64,000 bases of DNA from Tidjanibacter massiliensis (GTDB lineage Bacteria > Bacteroidota > Bacteroidia > Bacteroidales > Rikenellaceae), in contig NZ_LT629960.1 in the NCBI RefSeq assembly GCF_900104605.1, forward strand, positions 1,550,001 to 1,614,000, written 5' to 3'. Made by a program: the position numbers and the translations under genes. Under the pieces are notes generated by a model, which saw nothing but the letters and a program-made list of their open reading frames with translations, was not told where the DNA came from and made no database searches. Position 1 is the stretch's first letter, and each line of letters begins with the position of its first letter. Of the stretch, positions 27,146 through 36,261 are shown piece after piece.

Positions 27146-27721
27146 TCAACGACTCAACAGCCTGCCGTTGTCGTTCCATTCGCCGTAGAGAATCCCCGCA
27201 CGGGTACATTCGACGAACTTCTCCAGCCTGCGACGGAAAAGTTCCGGTTCCTTCCGTTTTATCCGGATGGTGTCTATCCTTACCCGTCTGTAAAGTTCGG
27301 GCAATCCGCAGAAATGTTCCCAGACGACCGGGTCGGCACGCAACGCCCGCAGGATATCCTCGTCCGCGACGAATCCCGCCTGCGTCATATCCGGCAATAC
27401 GGCACGCCCCGCATCGGTCATCAGCCCCAGCCGCTCCAGCCTCCGGCATCGCTCCTTGTTCAGCTCCGACCAGGCACTGCCCGGACGGCGGGGACACAGC
27501 CGCTGCACCGTCGCTCCCGACGGGAGCTTTTTCACCGTGCTGTCAATCCAGCCGAAACACAACGCCTCCTCCACGGCATCCACATACCAGAATGTGCCGT
27601 CATCGACCGGCCGACCCCGCCTGACCGCCACCCAGCACTCCTTCTCCCGCCGATGATTCTCCGATAGCCATGCCCGAAGCTCCCGCCGGGACTTCGCATC
27701 CAACAGATTCCTTATCTCCAT
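27146..27721 (-). CDS. YdeI/OmpD-associated family protein
   Basis: 191 residues. The first half (LRAWLSENHRREKECWVAVRRG, FWYVDAVEEALCFGWIDSTVKKL) and the phrase QRLCPRRPGSAWSELNKERCRRLE are the signature of the YdeI/OmdA family, in which the central PRRPxSxWSxxNxxR motif is conserved. These small cytosolic proteins have been linked to bacteriocin protection and peptide resistance in enterobacteria, but the mechanism is not known. The start at 27721 is close to a TACCTTTG box and divergent from tgt. No operon partner. Confidence 0.88.
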   Translation of the reverse strand: MEIRNLLDAKSRRELRAWLSENHRREKECWVAVRRGRPVDDGTFWYVDAVEEALCFGWIDSTVKKLPSGATVQRLCPRRPGSAWSELNKERCRRLERLGLMTDAGRAVLPDMTQAGFVADEDILRALRADPVVWEHFCGLPELYRRVRIDTIRIKRKEPELFRRRLEKFVECTRAGILYGEWNDNGRLLSR

Positions 27722-27749
27722 CAACCAAACGCTCTCCGTTTTCCGTCTC

Positions 27750-27757
27750 CAAAGGTA
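27750..27757 (-). promoter_or_regulatory. -7 box of the YdeI-like gene
   Basis: TACCTTTG on the minus strand, 29 bases before the start at 27721. Confidence 0.5.
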
Positions 27758-27841
27758 TGGATAATCCGTGAGACCGAAAGAATGCTGTTCCGAAATCGGG
27801 GAAGCGGGAGGCTTTCGTGCTGTAAATGGAGCGGAATTGCT

Positions 27842-27849
27842 TACCTTTG
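27842..27849 (+). promoter_or_regulatory. -7 box of tgt
   Basis: TACCTTTG, 32 bases before the tgt start. Divergent from the TACCTTTG box of the YdeI-like gene 85 bases away. Confidence 0.5.
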
Positions 27850-27880
27850 GGAGCGAAAACCAAAGCCTCGTCAAGCAGCA

Positions 27881-29008
27881 ATGACTTTTGAAGTGGAACA
27901 CAGGGCGGCAGGCAGCGCGGCCCGGGCGGGACGGTTCACCACCGACCACGGAACCGTCGAGACTCCCGTCTTCATGCCGGTCGGCACGGCCGCGAGCGTC
28001 AAAGGCGTTTTCCACCGCGACCTGGCCGAAGCGGGAGCGCGCATCATCCTCGCCAACACCTACCATCTCTACCTGCGGCCGGGCATGGAGGTCATCGAAG
28101 CGGCGGGAGGCGTCCACCGTTTCTGCACATGGGACAAACCGATGCTGACCGACAGCGGCGGTTTCCAGGTATTCTCGCTCGCGCAGTGCCGCAAGCTGAC
28201 CGAAGAGGGGTGCCGTTTCAGCTCCCATATCGACGGCTCGCGCCACCTCTTCACCCCCGAAAACGTCATCGACACCCAGCGCACCATCGGAGCCGATATC
28301 ATGATGGCATTCGACGAATGCCCCCCCGGCGACTCGCCGCGCGACTATGCGGCAAAATCGCTGCTTCTCACCCAACGCTGGCTGGAACGCTGCTTCGAAC
28401 GCTATGCCGCCACTGCGCCGAAATACGGCCACAGACAGTCGCTCTTCCCCATCGTACAGGGGTGCACCTATCCCGACCTGCGGGCCGGAGCGGCGGAGTT
28501 CGTGCAGCAGTTCGGTGCGGACGGCTATGCCATCGGCGGCCTCGCCGTCGGAGAACCCGCCCCGGTGATGTACGAGATGATAGAAATCGTGAACGGCATA
28601 CTTCCACAGGACAAACCCCGTTATCTGATGGGGGTGGGAACTCCGGTGAACATCCTCGAGGCGATAGACCGCGGCGTGGACATGTTCGACTGCGTGATGC
28701 CCACCCGCAACGGACGCAACGGGATGCTCTTCACTTCGGAGGGCATCATCAACATCCGCAACCAGAAGTGGCGCGAGGACTTCTCGCCCATAGACCCCAT
28801 GGGACACTGCTTCGCGGATACGCTCTACTCGAAAGCCTATCTGCGTCACCTGGCCGTTTCGGGTGAGATGCTGGCGGCGCAAATCGCATCGCTGCACAAC
28901 ATCGCCTTCTACATGTGGCTCGTGGACGAGGCACGGCGGCGCATCGCCGACGGCACTTTCGCGGAGTGGAAACGCGGGATGGTTGTAAAATTGACACGGA
29001 GGTTGTAA
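27881..29008 (+). CDS. tgt: tRNA-guanine transglycosylase (queuine/preQ1 insertion)
   Basis: 375 residues. Landmarks are ETPVFMPVGTAASVKG, Asp91 in DSGGFQVFSL (general acid/base), QGCTYPDLR, GGLAVGEP and the nucleophile Asp in GVDMFDCVMPTRNGRNG. It exchanges guanine 34 of GUN-anticodon tRNAs for preQ1. Compared with the canonical C-x-C-x2-C zinc site before YSRAYL, this protein has G-x-C-x2-D (PMGHCFAD) while keeping the His in LHNIAFY, so zinc binding may be lost or altered. The start at 27881 matches the family; the frame is open upstream. The next gene, an LptF/LptG permease, has its own promoter inside the tgt end. Confidence 0.93.
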   Translation: MTFEVEHRAAGSAARAGRFTTDHGTVETPVFMPVGTAASVKGVFHRDLAEAGARIILANTYHLYLRPGMEVIEAAGGVHRFCTWDKPMLTDSGGFQVFSLAQCRKLTEEGCRFSSHIDGSRHLFTPENVIDTQRTIGADIMMAFDECPPGDSPRDYAAKSLLLTQRWLERCFERYAATAPKYGHRQSLFPIVQGCTYPDLRAGAAEFVQQFGADGYAIGGLAVGEPAPVMYEMIEIVNGILPQDKPRYLMGVGTPVNILEAIDRGVDMFDCVMPTRNGRNGMLFTSEGIINIRNQKWREDFSPIDPMGHCFADTLYSKAYLRHLAVSGEMLAAQIASLHNIAFYMWLVDEARRRIADGTFAEWKRGMVVKLTRRL

Positions 29009-29013
29009 CTTTG
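28983..29013 (+). promoter_or_regulatory. Promoter of the LptF/LptG gene, inside the end of tgt
   Basis: TTG (28983-28985), 20-base spacer, TAACTTTG (29006-29013). The -33 element lies within the last codons of tgt. Confidence 0.6.
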
Positions 29014-29053
29014 GCTTGTTTCCCGGTCGGGAAGCACCTTTTGCGACAAAGGC

Positions 29054-30172
29054 ATGGCAGACAGGAAAAGAATAAAATTCCCCGGATTCAAGATACTCGA
29101 CGGGTATATCACCCGGAAGTTTCTGGGTACCTATGTGTTCGCCATCGCACTCATCATCGTCATCGTCGTAGTATTCGACGCGGTGGAGAAGATGGACGAC
29201 TTCATCACCACGAAAGCATCGCTCAAAGCTGTCGCACTGGACTACTACCTCAACTTCATCCCTTACTTCATCAACCAGTTCAGCGGCCTGTTCACCTTCA
29301 TCGCCGTCATCTTCTTCACCTCGAAAATGGCGTACCAGACGGAAATCATCGCCATCCTTTCGAGCGGCGTCAGCTTCCGCAGACTCATGTGGCCCTATTT
29401 CCTTTCGGCCATGCTCATCACGATGCTCTCCCTGAGCCTCAACCTGTGGGTGATACCCAACGCCAACGCCCGGCGAGTGGAGTTCGAACGGCAGCATCTC
29501 ACCAAAAACGCCTATATCCGCTACGAACGCCACATCTACCGTCAGGTCTACCCGGGCACTTTCGCCTACATCCGCAGTTACAACGGAACGACGGAGAAAG
29601 CCTCCTACCTCGCCATCGAGAAGTACGAAGGCAGCCGCATGGTGGCGTCGCTCGAAGCCTCGGACGTGAAATTCAATCCCGACACGAAGCATTGGACAGC
29701 AGCGAAATACCTGACGCGCAGCTTCGACGAGAACAACGTGGAGAAACTCGAAAAAAAGGAGAAGCTCGACACCATGATAAACCTCGATGTGCTGGAACTC
29801 GGCAAGCTGGAGGACATCATCCAGACCATGAGCATCGGGCAGCTCAACCGGTTCATCGTCGAACAGAAGGCCAAAGGCTCCGACATGGTCTCGATGTTCG
29901 AGGTGGAACGGCAAAACCGTTTCGCCTACCCGATGGCTACCTTCGTGCTGACGGTCATTGGCGTCTCGCTCTCCTCCCGCAAGGTGCGGGGCGGGACGGG
30001 CCTGCACATCGGCGTAGGTATCGGACTCTGTTTCACCTACATCCTCGTCTGCAAGTTCGCAGCCGAATTCGCCAAAAGCAGCACCTTCTTCTCCCCCATC
30101 CTGCTCGTCTGGCTGCCAGACATATTCTACGCCTTCATCGCGCTCTACCTTTACAAGAAAGCGCCGAAATAG
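29054..30172 (+). CDS. LptF/LptG (YjgP/YjgQ) family permease
   Basis: 372 residues: MxxFKILDGYITRKFLGTYVFAIALIIVIVVVFDAVEKM (first helix plus coupling segment), two more N-terminal helices to about residue 125, a periplasmic beta-jellyroll (about 130-270, with YIRSYNGTTEKASYLAIEKYEG) and three C-terminal helices (FAYPMATFVLTVIGVSLSS; LHIGVGIGLCFTYILVCKFAAEF; WLPDIFYAFIALYLY). This is the membrane half of the LptB2FG exporter that lifts lipopolysaccharide from the inner membrane. Bacteroidetes usually encode LptF and LptG as separate unlinked genes; which one this is cannot be told here. Confidence 0.88.
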   Translation: MADRKRIKFPGFKILDGYITRKFLGTYVFAIALIIVIVVVFDAVEKMDDFITTKASLKAVALDYYLNFIPYFINQFSGLFTFIAVIFFTSKMAYQTEIIAILSSGVSFRRLMWPYFLSAMLITMLSLSLNLWVIPNANARRVEFERQHLTKNAYIRYERHIYRQVYPGTFAYIRSYNGTTEKASYLAIEKYEGSRMVASLEASDVKFNPDTKHWTAAKYLTRSFDENNVEKLEKKEKLDTMINLDVLELGKLEDIIQTMSIGQLNRFIVEQKAKGSDMVSMFEVERQNRFAYPMATFVLTVIGVSLSSRKVRGGTGLHIGVGIGLCFTYILVCKFAAEFAKSSTFFSPILLVWLPDIFYAFIALYLYKKAPK

Positions 30173-30231
30173 TACGGCATCCGGCCCGGAAGTGATAAAA
30201 TGATACTTCACAAGGGCATTTTGTAAATTTT

Positions 30232-30274
30232 TGTAGCTAAAAAGGATAACTACACGTAAAAATAGCTACATTTG
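30232..30274 (+). promoter_or_regulatory. aspA promoter with two AGCT-centred sites
   Basis: TACATTTG at 30267-30274 is a full -7 box. It overlaps the right arm of an inverted repeat, TGTAGCTA (30232-30239) and TAGCTACA (30263-30270), whose centres are 31 bases apart, about three helix turns. That arrangement suits a DNA-looping or two-site regulator. The ATG is 81 bases after the box. Confidence 0.5.
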
Positions 30275-30354
30275 CAGAATTGGGGGATTACCAATCCGAC
30301 AGCTAAACAAATTAAAACCAGACATAGGTTCTTTAAATTAACCTCATTCAGACT

Positions 30355-31788
30355 ATGGATATCACGACTGCCCAACTGTCGGGCAAAACACGAGAAGAAC
30401 ACGACCTGATAGGTTACATGCAGGTTCCGGAAGAGTATTACTTCGGCGTGCAGACGATGCGCGGTATGGAGAATTTCCATATCAGCCGCGTAAGGCTCAG
30501 CTTTTTCCCGGAAATCATCAAGGCCCTGGCCGACGTGAAAGAGGCCGCCGCACTGGCGAACCGCGACCTGGGACTGCTCGACAAAAAGACTGCCGACGCC
30601 ATCGTAGAGGCATGCCGCATGGTACGCGACGGCAAGTTCGACGACCAGTTCGTTGTGGACATGGTACAGGGCGGAGCCGGCACCTCCACCAACATGAACG
30701 CCAACGAGGTCATCGCCAACATCGCCCTCGAACTGATGGGCCACAAGAAGGGCGAATACAAATACTGCCACCCCAATAACCACGTCAATCTGTCGCAGTC
30801 CACCAACGACGCCTACCCTACGGCCATGAAGATAGCCCTCATCCGCAGCATCGCCAAGCTGGAGGACTCCCTCAAACAGCTCGTGGAGGCTTTCCGTGCC
30901 AAGGGCGTAGAGTTCGCCGACGTCATCAAGATGGGACGCACGCAGTTGCAGGACGCCGTACCGATGACACTCGGGCAGGAGTTCGAAGCCTATGCAGCGA
31001 ACCTCTCCGAAGAGATGGAGCGGCTGGAACAGAACTACAAGCTCTTCTATGAGATGAACATGGGTGCCACCGCAATCGGTACGGGTATCAATGCCGACCC
31101 GGACTATCCGGCCATCTGCGAAAAGTATCTGCGTGAAATCACGGGCCTGCCGATGGTGGTCGCATCGAACATGATAGAGGCGACGAACGACACCGGTGCA
31201 TTCGTCATGAACTCCTCGGCGCTGAAACGTCTCGCCGTGAAGCTCTCCAAGATATGCAACGACCTGCGTCTGCTCTCTTCCGGCCCCCGCTGCGGTCTGA
31301 ACGAAATCAACCTGCCGCCCCGCCAGCCGGGTTCGTCCATCATGCCGGGCAAGGTGAATCCCGTCATTCCGGAAGTCGTGAACCAGGTGGCTTTCCGCGT
31401 TATCGGCAACGACCTGACCGTCACGATGGCCGCCGAAGCGGGTCAGCTCGAACTGAACGTCATGGAGCCCATCATCATCCACTGTCTCTTCGAGAGCATC
31501 GAAATGCTGGCCAATGCGATGAACACACTGCGCGAGAAGTGCGTGACCGGCATCACGGCCAACAAGGAAGTGTGCCGCAACATGGTGTACAACAGCATCG
31601 GGCTCGTTACGGCCCTCAATCCCTACCTCGGCTATGAAACTTCGACCATGCTGGCCAAGGAGGCGCTCAACAGCGGCAAGGGCATCTACGACCTCGTGCT
31701 CGAACACAAACTCATGAGCAAGGAGGAGCTCGACAACATCCTGCGTCCGGAGAATATGGTAAAACCCCGGAAGTTCCTCAGGAAGTAA
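30355..31788 (+). CDS. aspA: Aspartate ammonia-lyase
   Basis: 477 residues of the fumarase/aspartase superfamily. The start TREEHDLIGYMQVPEEYYFGVQTMRGMENF is typical of aspartase; QGGAGTSTNMNANEVIANIA, HVNLSQSTNDAYPTA and GSSIMPGKVNP (catalytic Ser loop) are the three conserved regions. It splits aspartate into fumarate and ammonia, feeding fumarate respiration and succinate formation in Bacteroidales. The alternative, class II fumarase, is less likely because of the N-terminal sequence. It is monocistronic with a long leader, an unusual double inverted repeat at its promoter and a very strong terminator. Confidence 0.93.
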   Translation: MDITTAQLSGKTREEHDLIGYMQVPEEYYFGVQTMRGMENFHISRVRLSFFPEIIKALADVKEAAALANRDLGLLDKKTADAIVEACRMVRDGKFDDQFVVDMVQGGAGTSTNMNANEVIANIALELMGHKKGEYKYCHPNNHVNLSQSTNDAYPTAMKIALIRSIAKLEDSLKQLVEAFRAKGVEFADVIKMGRTQLQDAVPMTLGQEFEAYAANLSEEMERLEQNYKLFYEMNMGATAIGTGINADPDYPAICEKYLREITGLPMVVASNMIEATNDTGAFVMNSSALKRLAVKLSKICNDLRLLSSGPRCGLNEINLPPRQPGSSIMPGKVNPVIPEVVNQVAFRVIGNDLTVTMAAEAGQLELNVMEPIIIHCLFESIEMLANAMNTLREKCVTGITANKEVCRNMVYNSIGLVTALNPYLGYETSTMLAKEALNSGKGIYDLVLEHKLMSKEELDNILRPENMVKPRKFLRK

Positions 31789-31805
31789 CGCCGACCAATC
31801 ACCTA

Positions 31806-31844
31806 CACAGAGGGGCGGGAAGATGAACTTCCCGCCCCTCTGTG
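31806..31844 (+). terminator. Terminator between aspA and the DUF3089 gene
   Basis: A perfect 17-bp stem (31806-31822 with 31828-31844) around ATGAA, containing GAGGGGCGGGAAG. It lies between converging genes; U-tracts are poor on both sides, so it may act in both directions by stem strength. Confidence 0.75.
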
Positions 31845-31862
31845 CATTTCAAACAGTCCCCT

Positions 31863-32918
31863 TCATTCCCGGACTGCGGCAGCCCGGCATGCGGTCGGAA
31901 AACGTGCCGCACGGCCTTCTTCATAATACGCCCGCACCCTTCGCGCCACATTGTGCCGCAGGTTGCCGAAATAGATGTTCAGTTCCTGCACATGGTAATT
32001 TCCCAGCGGTGCTACGGGGGCTATGGCCGGAATGAAATGCTCCTCCGGAACAAGACCGTCCACGATGAGCGTACAGGAGGCCGTATCGATACGTGCCGTC
32101 ACGGGTTCCACCTGCCGGGCGACCGTCCCGTCCGGATTGAGGAAAAGCGTACCGAGGTTCTCCTCCGGCCGGGAGGGAAGAGCATCCGTCCGCCAGTTCA
32201 TCGGATTGATGCAGGCACGGTTTCCCCGAAAGAGCGGAGAGAGCGCAGAGGTATCCGCCACACTGTTGATACATATCACGACACCTGTATCGAGCGAGTC
32301 GGCGGCAGGCACGACATACCGCGCTCCCTCCAACTCTCCGTCGGTAATCCGGTACCCGACCACGTAAGCGGCCACCAACCGGCCGTAAAGACTGTCGTTC
32401 ATCTCCTCCTTCAACAGCTCCAACACGCACCGGGCTCCCTGGCTGTGTCCCGCCAATACGAAAGGCCGGCCCCCGTTGACGTGCTCCAGATAGTAACGGA
32501 AAGCCTCCCGTACATCTTCCATCGCCACGGCGAACCTTGCCCCGATAACCGAATCGGGCTCGAACCACGACTCCATGGTAATCTGCCGGTAATAAGGCGC
32601 GTAGAAACGGTTGCCTTCGGCGAACACGCGCTCGGCCAGTCTGAGCGGCGCCTGCAGATTGGCACGCTGCACGGTATCGTACACATCCATCTGCCAATGC
32701 ACGGTGCCGTCGGCATCCGTCCGTCCCCAATTGCAGGTCGGGGCGATGTAAAACACATCGGCATTCTCCGCCGAAGCCGCCGTACCGCCCCGATACCACA
32801 TGTCGGCCCGACCGTAATCCAATCCGGCCGCTCCCCGTTCCGCCCCTGCTCCCGGCTGGCAGGCGACTGCCGCCAGCAGAAGGAGAGCGAAAAACATGTA
32901 CCTTCGAATCGTCTTCAT
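31863..32918 (-). CDS. DUF3089 lipoprotein, alpha/beta-hydrolase fold
   Basis: 351 residues. A lipoprotein-like signal (MKTIRRYMFFALLLLAAVAC) is followed by a domain with VFYIAPTCNWG, YAPYYRQ and the nucleophile elbow LAGHSQGARCVL, then a C-terminal cap with INPMNW and NYHVQELNIYFGNLRHNVARRV. This combination is DUF3089, a lipase-like family of unknown substrate. The Ser in GHSQG is the predicted nucleophile; the matching His could be the one in NYHVQEL. Surface or periplasmic esterase activity is inferred. It follows pckA on the same strand but a strong terminator separates them. Confidence 0.85.
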   Translation of the reverse strand: MKTIRRYMFFALLLLAAVACQPGAGAERGAAGLDYGRADMWYRGGTAASAENADVFYIAPTCNWGRTDADGTVHWQMDVYDTVQRANLQAPLRLAERVFAEGNRFYAPYYRQITMESWFEPDSVIGARFAVAMEDVREAFRYYLEHVNGGRPFVLAGHSQGARCVLELLKEEMNDSLYGRLVAAYVVGYRITDGELEGARYVVPAADSLDTGVVICINSVADTSALSPLFRGNRACINPMNWRTDALPSRPEENLGTLFLNPDGTVARQVEPVTARIDTASCTLIVDGLVPEEHFIPAIAPVAPLGNYHVQELNIYFGNLRHNVARRVRAYYEEGRAARFPTACRAAAVRE

Positions 32919-32932
32919 CTCTTCTCCTTTTG

Positions 32933-32963
32933 AAAAAAGCGGGACGACATTACGCCGCCCCGC
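32933..32963 (-). terminator. Terminator of pckA
   Basis: Minus strand GCGGGGCGGC-GTAAT-GTCGTCCCGC (10 bp with two G-T pairs) followed by TTTTTT, 28 bases after the pckA stop. Confidence 0.88.
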
Positions 32964-32990
32964 CGTTCGATGAGTGACAACACTACACTC

Positions 32991-34604
32991 TTATTTCAGC
33001 TTCGGACCTGCGGCGACAAGCGATTTGCCCTCCGCATTGCCGGTAAACTTCTCGAAGTTCTTGATGAACCGGCCGGCAAGGTCTTCCGCTCTCCTGTTCC
33101 ACTCGGCCGCGTCGGCATAAGTATCGCGCGGGTCGAGAATTGCAGGGTCTACGCCCGGGAGTGCGGTCGGCACCGTAAAGTCGAAATAAGGAATCTGCTT
33201 GGTCGGGGCCTTGTCTATCGAGCCGTCGAGGATGGCGTCGATGATGCCGCGTGTATCCCTGATGGAGATACGTTTGCCCGTACCATTCCAGCCGGTGTTC
33301 ACGAGGTAGGCCTTCGCACCCGATTTCTCCATGCGTTTTACGAGCTCTTCGCCGTACTTGGTAGGGTGAAGCGAGAGGAACGCCGCACCGAAACATGCCG
33401 AGAAAGTCGGTGTCGGCTCGGTGATACCGCGCTCGGTACCCGCCAGCTTCGCGGTAAAACCGGAGAGGAAGTAGTATTTCGTCTGCTCCGGAGTGAGGAT
33501 CGAAACGGGAGGCAGCACACCGAACGCATCCGCCGACAGGAAGATAACACGCTCCGCAGCCGGGCCCTTGGATACGGGCTTCACGATGTTGTTGATGAAG
33601 TATATCGGATAGGACACGCGGGTATTCTCGGTCACGCTCTTGTCGGCGAAGTCGATATGCCCCTCCTTGTCCACCGTCACGTTCTCAAGCAGCGCATCGC
33701 GCTTGATGGCGTGCCAGATATCCGGCTCGCTCTCCTTGTCGAGGTTGATGACCTTCGCGTAGCAGCCGCCCTCGAAGTTGAACACGCCCTGGTCGTCCCA
33801 GCCGTGCTCGTCGTCGCCGATGAGCAGGCGTTTCGGGTCGGTCGAAAGGGTGGTCTTGCCCGTACCCGAGAGGCCGAAGAAGATGGCCGTATTCTTGCCC
33901 TCCTTGTCGGTGTTGGCCGAACAGTGCATCGAAGCGATGCCCTTGAGCGGCAGGAGATAGTTCATGTAGGAGAACATGCCCTTCTTCATCTCGCCGCCAT
34001 ACCACGTATTGATGATGACCTGCACCTTTTCGGTCAGGTTGAAGACGACGGCCGTTTCGGAATTGAGGCCGAGCTCCTTATAGTTCGTTACCTTCGCCTT
34101 GGAAGCATTCATCACCACGAAGTCGGGTTCGCCGTAGTTCTCCAGCTCCTCTTCGGTCGGACGGATGAACATGTTCTTCACGAAGTGGGCCTGCCATGCC
34201 ACCTCCATGATGAAACGTATCTTGAGGCGGGTATTCGCATTGGCGCCGCAGAAAGTATCCATCACGAAGAGCTTCTTGTTGGAGAGCTCGTTCGTGGCAA
34301 TCTTCTTGAGCTCCTTCCACGCCTCCTCGCTCACGGGCTTGTTGTCGTTCTTATACTCGTCGCTGGTCCACCAGATGGTATCGCGCGTCGTGTCGTCCAT
34401 CACGAAGAACTTGTCCTTGGGCGAACGGCCGGTATATTCGCCGGTCATCACATTCACCGCACCGGTATCGGTCAGTTGGCCCCGTTCGTAACCGGTGAGG
34501 GCCGGGTTCATCTCCTCCTCGAAAAGCCGTTCGTACGACGGATTGTACAGTATCTCCGGGGTTCCGGTGATACCATACTTGGTCAAATCAATCTTCTTTG
34601 CCAT
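32991..34604 (-). CDS. pckA: ATP-dependent phosphoenolpyruvate carboxykinase
   Basis: 537 residues, the size of the ATP-type enzyme. The kinase P-loop is GLSGTGKT (244-251), followed by [11 protein letters not shown] with the metal-binding Asp pair; HCSANTD and the substrate Arg in [10 protein letters not shown] are also present. It interconverts oxaloacetate and PEP with ATP/ADP; in Bacteroidales it can run toward oxaloacetate with CO2 fixation during fermentation, or toward PEP in gluconeogenesis. A palindrome at the predicted transcription start suggests regulation by a dimeric repressor or activator. Monocistronic, with its own terminator. Confidence 0.95.
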   Translation of the reverse strand: MAKKIDLTKYGITGTPEILYNPSYERLFEEEMNPALTGYERGQLTDTGAVNVMTGEYTGRSPKDKFFVMDDTTRDTIWWTSDEYKNDNKPVSEEAWKELKKIATNELSNKKLFVMDTFCGANANTRLKIRFIMEVAWQAHFVKNMFIRPTEEELENYGEPDFVVMNASKAKVTNYKELGLNSETAVVFNLTEKVQVIINTWYGGEMKKGMFSYMNYLLPLKGIASMHCSANTDKEGKNTAIFFGLSGTGKTTLSTDPKRLLIGDDEHGWDDQGVFNFEGGCYAKVINLDKESEPDIWHAIKRDALLENVTVDKEGHIDFADKSVTENTRVSYPIYFINNIVKPVSKGPAAERVIFLSADAFGVLPPVSILTPEQTKYYFLSGFTAKLAGTERGITEPTPTFSACFGAAFLSLHPTKYGEELVKRMEKSGAKAYLVNTGWNGTGKRISIRDTRGIIDAILDGSIDKAPTKQIPYFDFTVPTALPGVDPAILDPRDTYADAAEWNRRAEDLAGRFIKNFEKFTGNAEGKSLVAAGPKLK

Positions 34605-34717
34605 AATCTTCTGTATATTATGTGTTTATGCTATTCTCACCTGTTATATGCGCCTCCGGACACCCGGAACGGTCCGGTCTGCGAATCCGGTTATATAACT
34701 CTTTCCCGCCGGAATTA

Positions 34718-34748
34718 TTGTTAGCACACTAACAACGGCGCAAAGATA
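34718..34748 (-). promoter_or_regulatory. pckA promoter with palindromic operator candidate
   Basis: TATCTTTG on the minus strand at 34741-34748 is a full -7 box. Just downstream, TTGTTAG-CACA-CTAACAA (34718-34735) is a perfect inverted repeat that covers the predicted transcription start, where an operator would be expected. The leader to the ATG is about 130 nt. Confidence 0.6.
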
Positions 34749-34957
34749 TGGAATAATTCCGTCTTGCGGTACTAATTCCACCGTATAAAATCGACTTTTT
34801 TTACCGTACCGGAAACCGGGAATACCTATCTGCATATCTTCCCCCACCGCATAATGACGGCAGCGGCGGCCATTATTACGGTTTTTTTGCTAACTTTCGC
34901 ACGTTTTTTGTGTTCAGCACCTTACGAAATCGAAACACACCATCATTCCACCCAGAA

Positions 34958-36091
34958 ATGGCCGCATTGTACATCCATATCCCGTTCTGCAAAACGCGCT
35001 GCAACTATTGCGATTTTTATAAAAGCACATCCTGTGCCAAAACGGAGGATTACATAGAAGCCCTCGAAAGGGAGATGGAGTACCGGCGCGGCTATTTCGG
35101 CGACACCCCGGTAGACACGGTATTCTTCGGCGGGGGTACCCCGTCGCTTCTTCCGCCCGCCCTGCTCCAGCGGCTCATCGACAAGGCCCGCTCGCTCTGG
35201 AATCTGGAAGAGGTATCGGAAATCACGGTCGAGGCGAATCCCGACGACATCACCGAACACTATCTGGACGAACTCGCCCGTACCGACATCAACCGGCTCA
35301 GTTTCGGCGTACAGTCCTTCATCGACCGTGACCTCAAGCTGCTCGGCAGACGGCACAACGCCCAACAGGCGGTAGAGGCCATCCGGGCGGCCCAGGCAAA
35401 GGGGTTCGGCAACATTTCGCTCGACCTCATCTTCGGCATCCCCGGCATGTCGCTCCGCGAGTGGGAAAACAATGTCCTGCGTGCCGTAATACTCGGCGTA
35501 CAGCACATCTCGGCCTACTGCCTGACCATCTCCGACAACACCGTCTTCGGCGACATGGCGGAGGCGGGAACGCTCATACCTGCCAGCGACGAAATATGTG
35601 AGGAGCAGTTCATGATATGCCACCGCATTCTGACCGACAGCGGTTTCTGTCACTACGAAATCTCCAACTATGCCCGCGGCGAAGAGTTCCGCTCGCTGCA
35701 CAACTGGGCCTACTGGTGCGGCAAAACCTATCTCGGCCTCGGCCCATCGGCCCACTCCTACGATGGGGACCAACGTATCTACTCGGTCAACAACCTCGAA
35801 AAGTACATCGACCTGGCCGGTACCGACCGGATATACGGACGGGAAATCCTCTCCCGCATAGACAAGTACAACGAATATATCATGACCGCCCTCCGTACCG
35901 ATTACGGTATTCGACGCGACGCGCTCTCCGAACGGTTCGGGTTCAAGGGACTGCTCTACTTCGAATATTGTGCCGGCAAGTTTCTCCGAAACGGCTTGAT
36001 AGTCCGCGAAGGCAATGTGTACAGGATACCACCCGAAAAGCTCATGGTCTCCAACAGCATCATCAGCGACCTCTTCTATATCGAGGAATAA
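34958..36091 (+). CDS. hemW: Radical SAM family haem chaperone HemW
   Basis: 377 residues. The radical-SAM cluster motif is Cys11-x3-Cys15-x2-Cys18 in IHIPFCKTRCNYCDF, followed by FFGGGTPSLLP, EANPDD and GVQS, and a C-terminal HemN-like domain (YGIRRDALSERFGF). The short N-terminus before the cluster, and the absence of the longer N-terminal arm of HemN, mark it as HemW, which binds haem and passes it to respiratory proteins, and not coproporphyrinogen III dehydrogenase. The start MAALYIHIPF at 34958 is favoured. Divergent from pckA. Confidence 0.88.
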   Translation: MAALYIHIPFCKTRCNYCDFYKSTSCAKTEDYIEALEREMEYRRGYFGDTPVDTVFFGGGTPSLLPPALLQRLIDKARSLWNLEEVSEITVEANPDDITEHYLDELARTDINRLSFGVQSFIDRDLKLLGRRHNAQQAVEAIRAAQAKGFGNISLDLIFGIPGMSLREWENNVLRAVILGVQHISAYCLTISDNTVFGDMAEAGTLIPASDEICEEQFMICHRILTDSGFCHYEISNYARGEEFRSLHNWAYWCGKTYLGLGPSAHSYDGDQRIYSVNNLEKYIDLAGTDRIYGREILSRIDKYNEYIMTALRTDYGIRRDALSERFGFKGLLYFEYCAGKFLRNGLIVREGNVYRIPPEKLMVSNSIISDLFYIEE

Positions 36092-36261
36092 CGCAGCGGC
36101 AGGCAGTTCCGTGCCGCCGCACTTCGTGCGGCAGCGAACGGACGTCCTCCGGCCCATTTCCCCGAACCCGTCGTTCCCGCCTTTCCGGCAAAAGCACGGG
36201 GTACGGCACCGCCTCATCGAAATGCCCGGATACAACGCGACAACCCTCACAAAACGAACGC

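Noticed and set aside
27146-30211. Minus-strand frame of about 1,020 codons from tgt into the YdeI-like gene
   Set aside because: Only the last 191 codons (YdeI-like) are real; the upstream part is antisense to tgt and the LptF/LptG gene, and a promoter box lies directly before the YdeI-like start.
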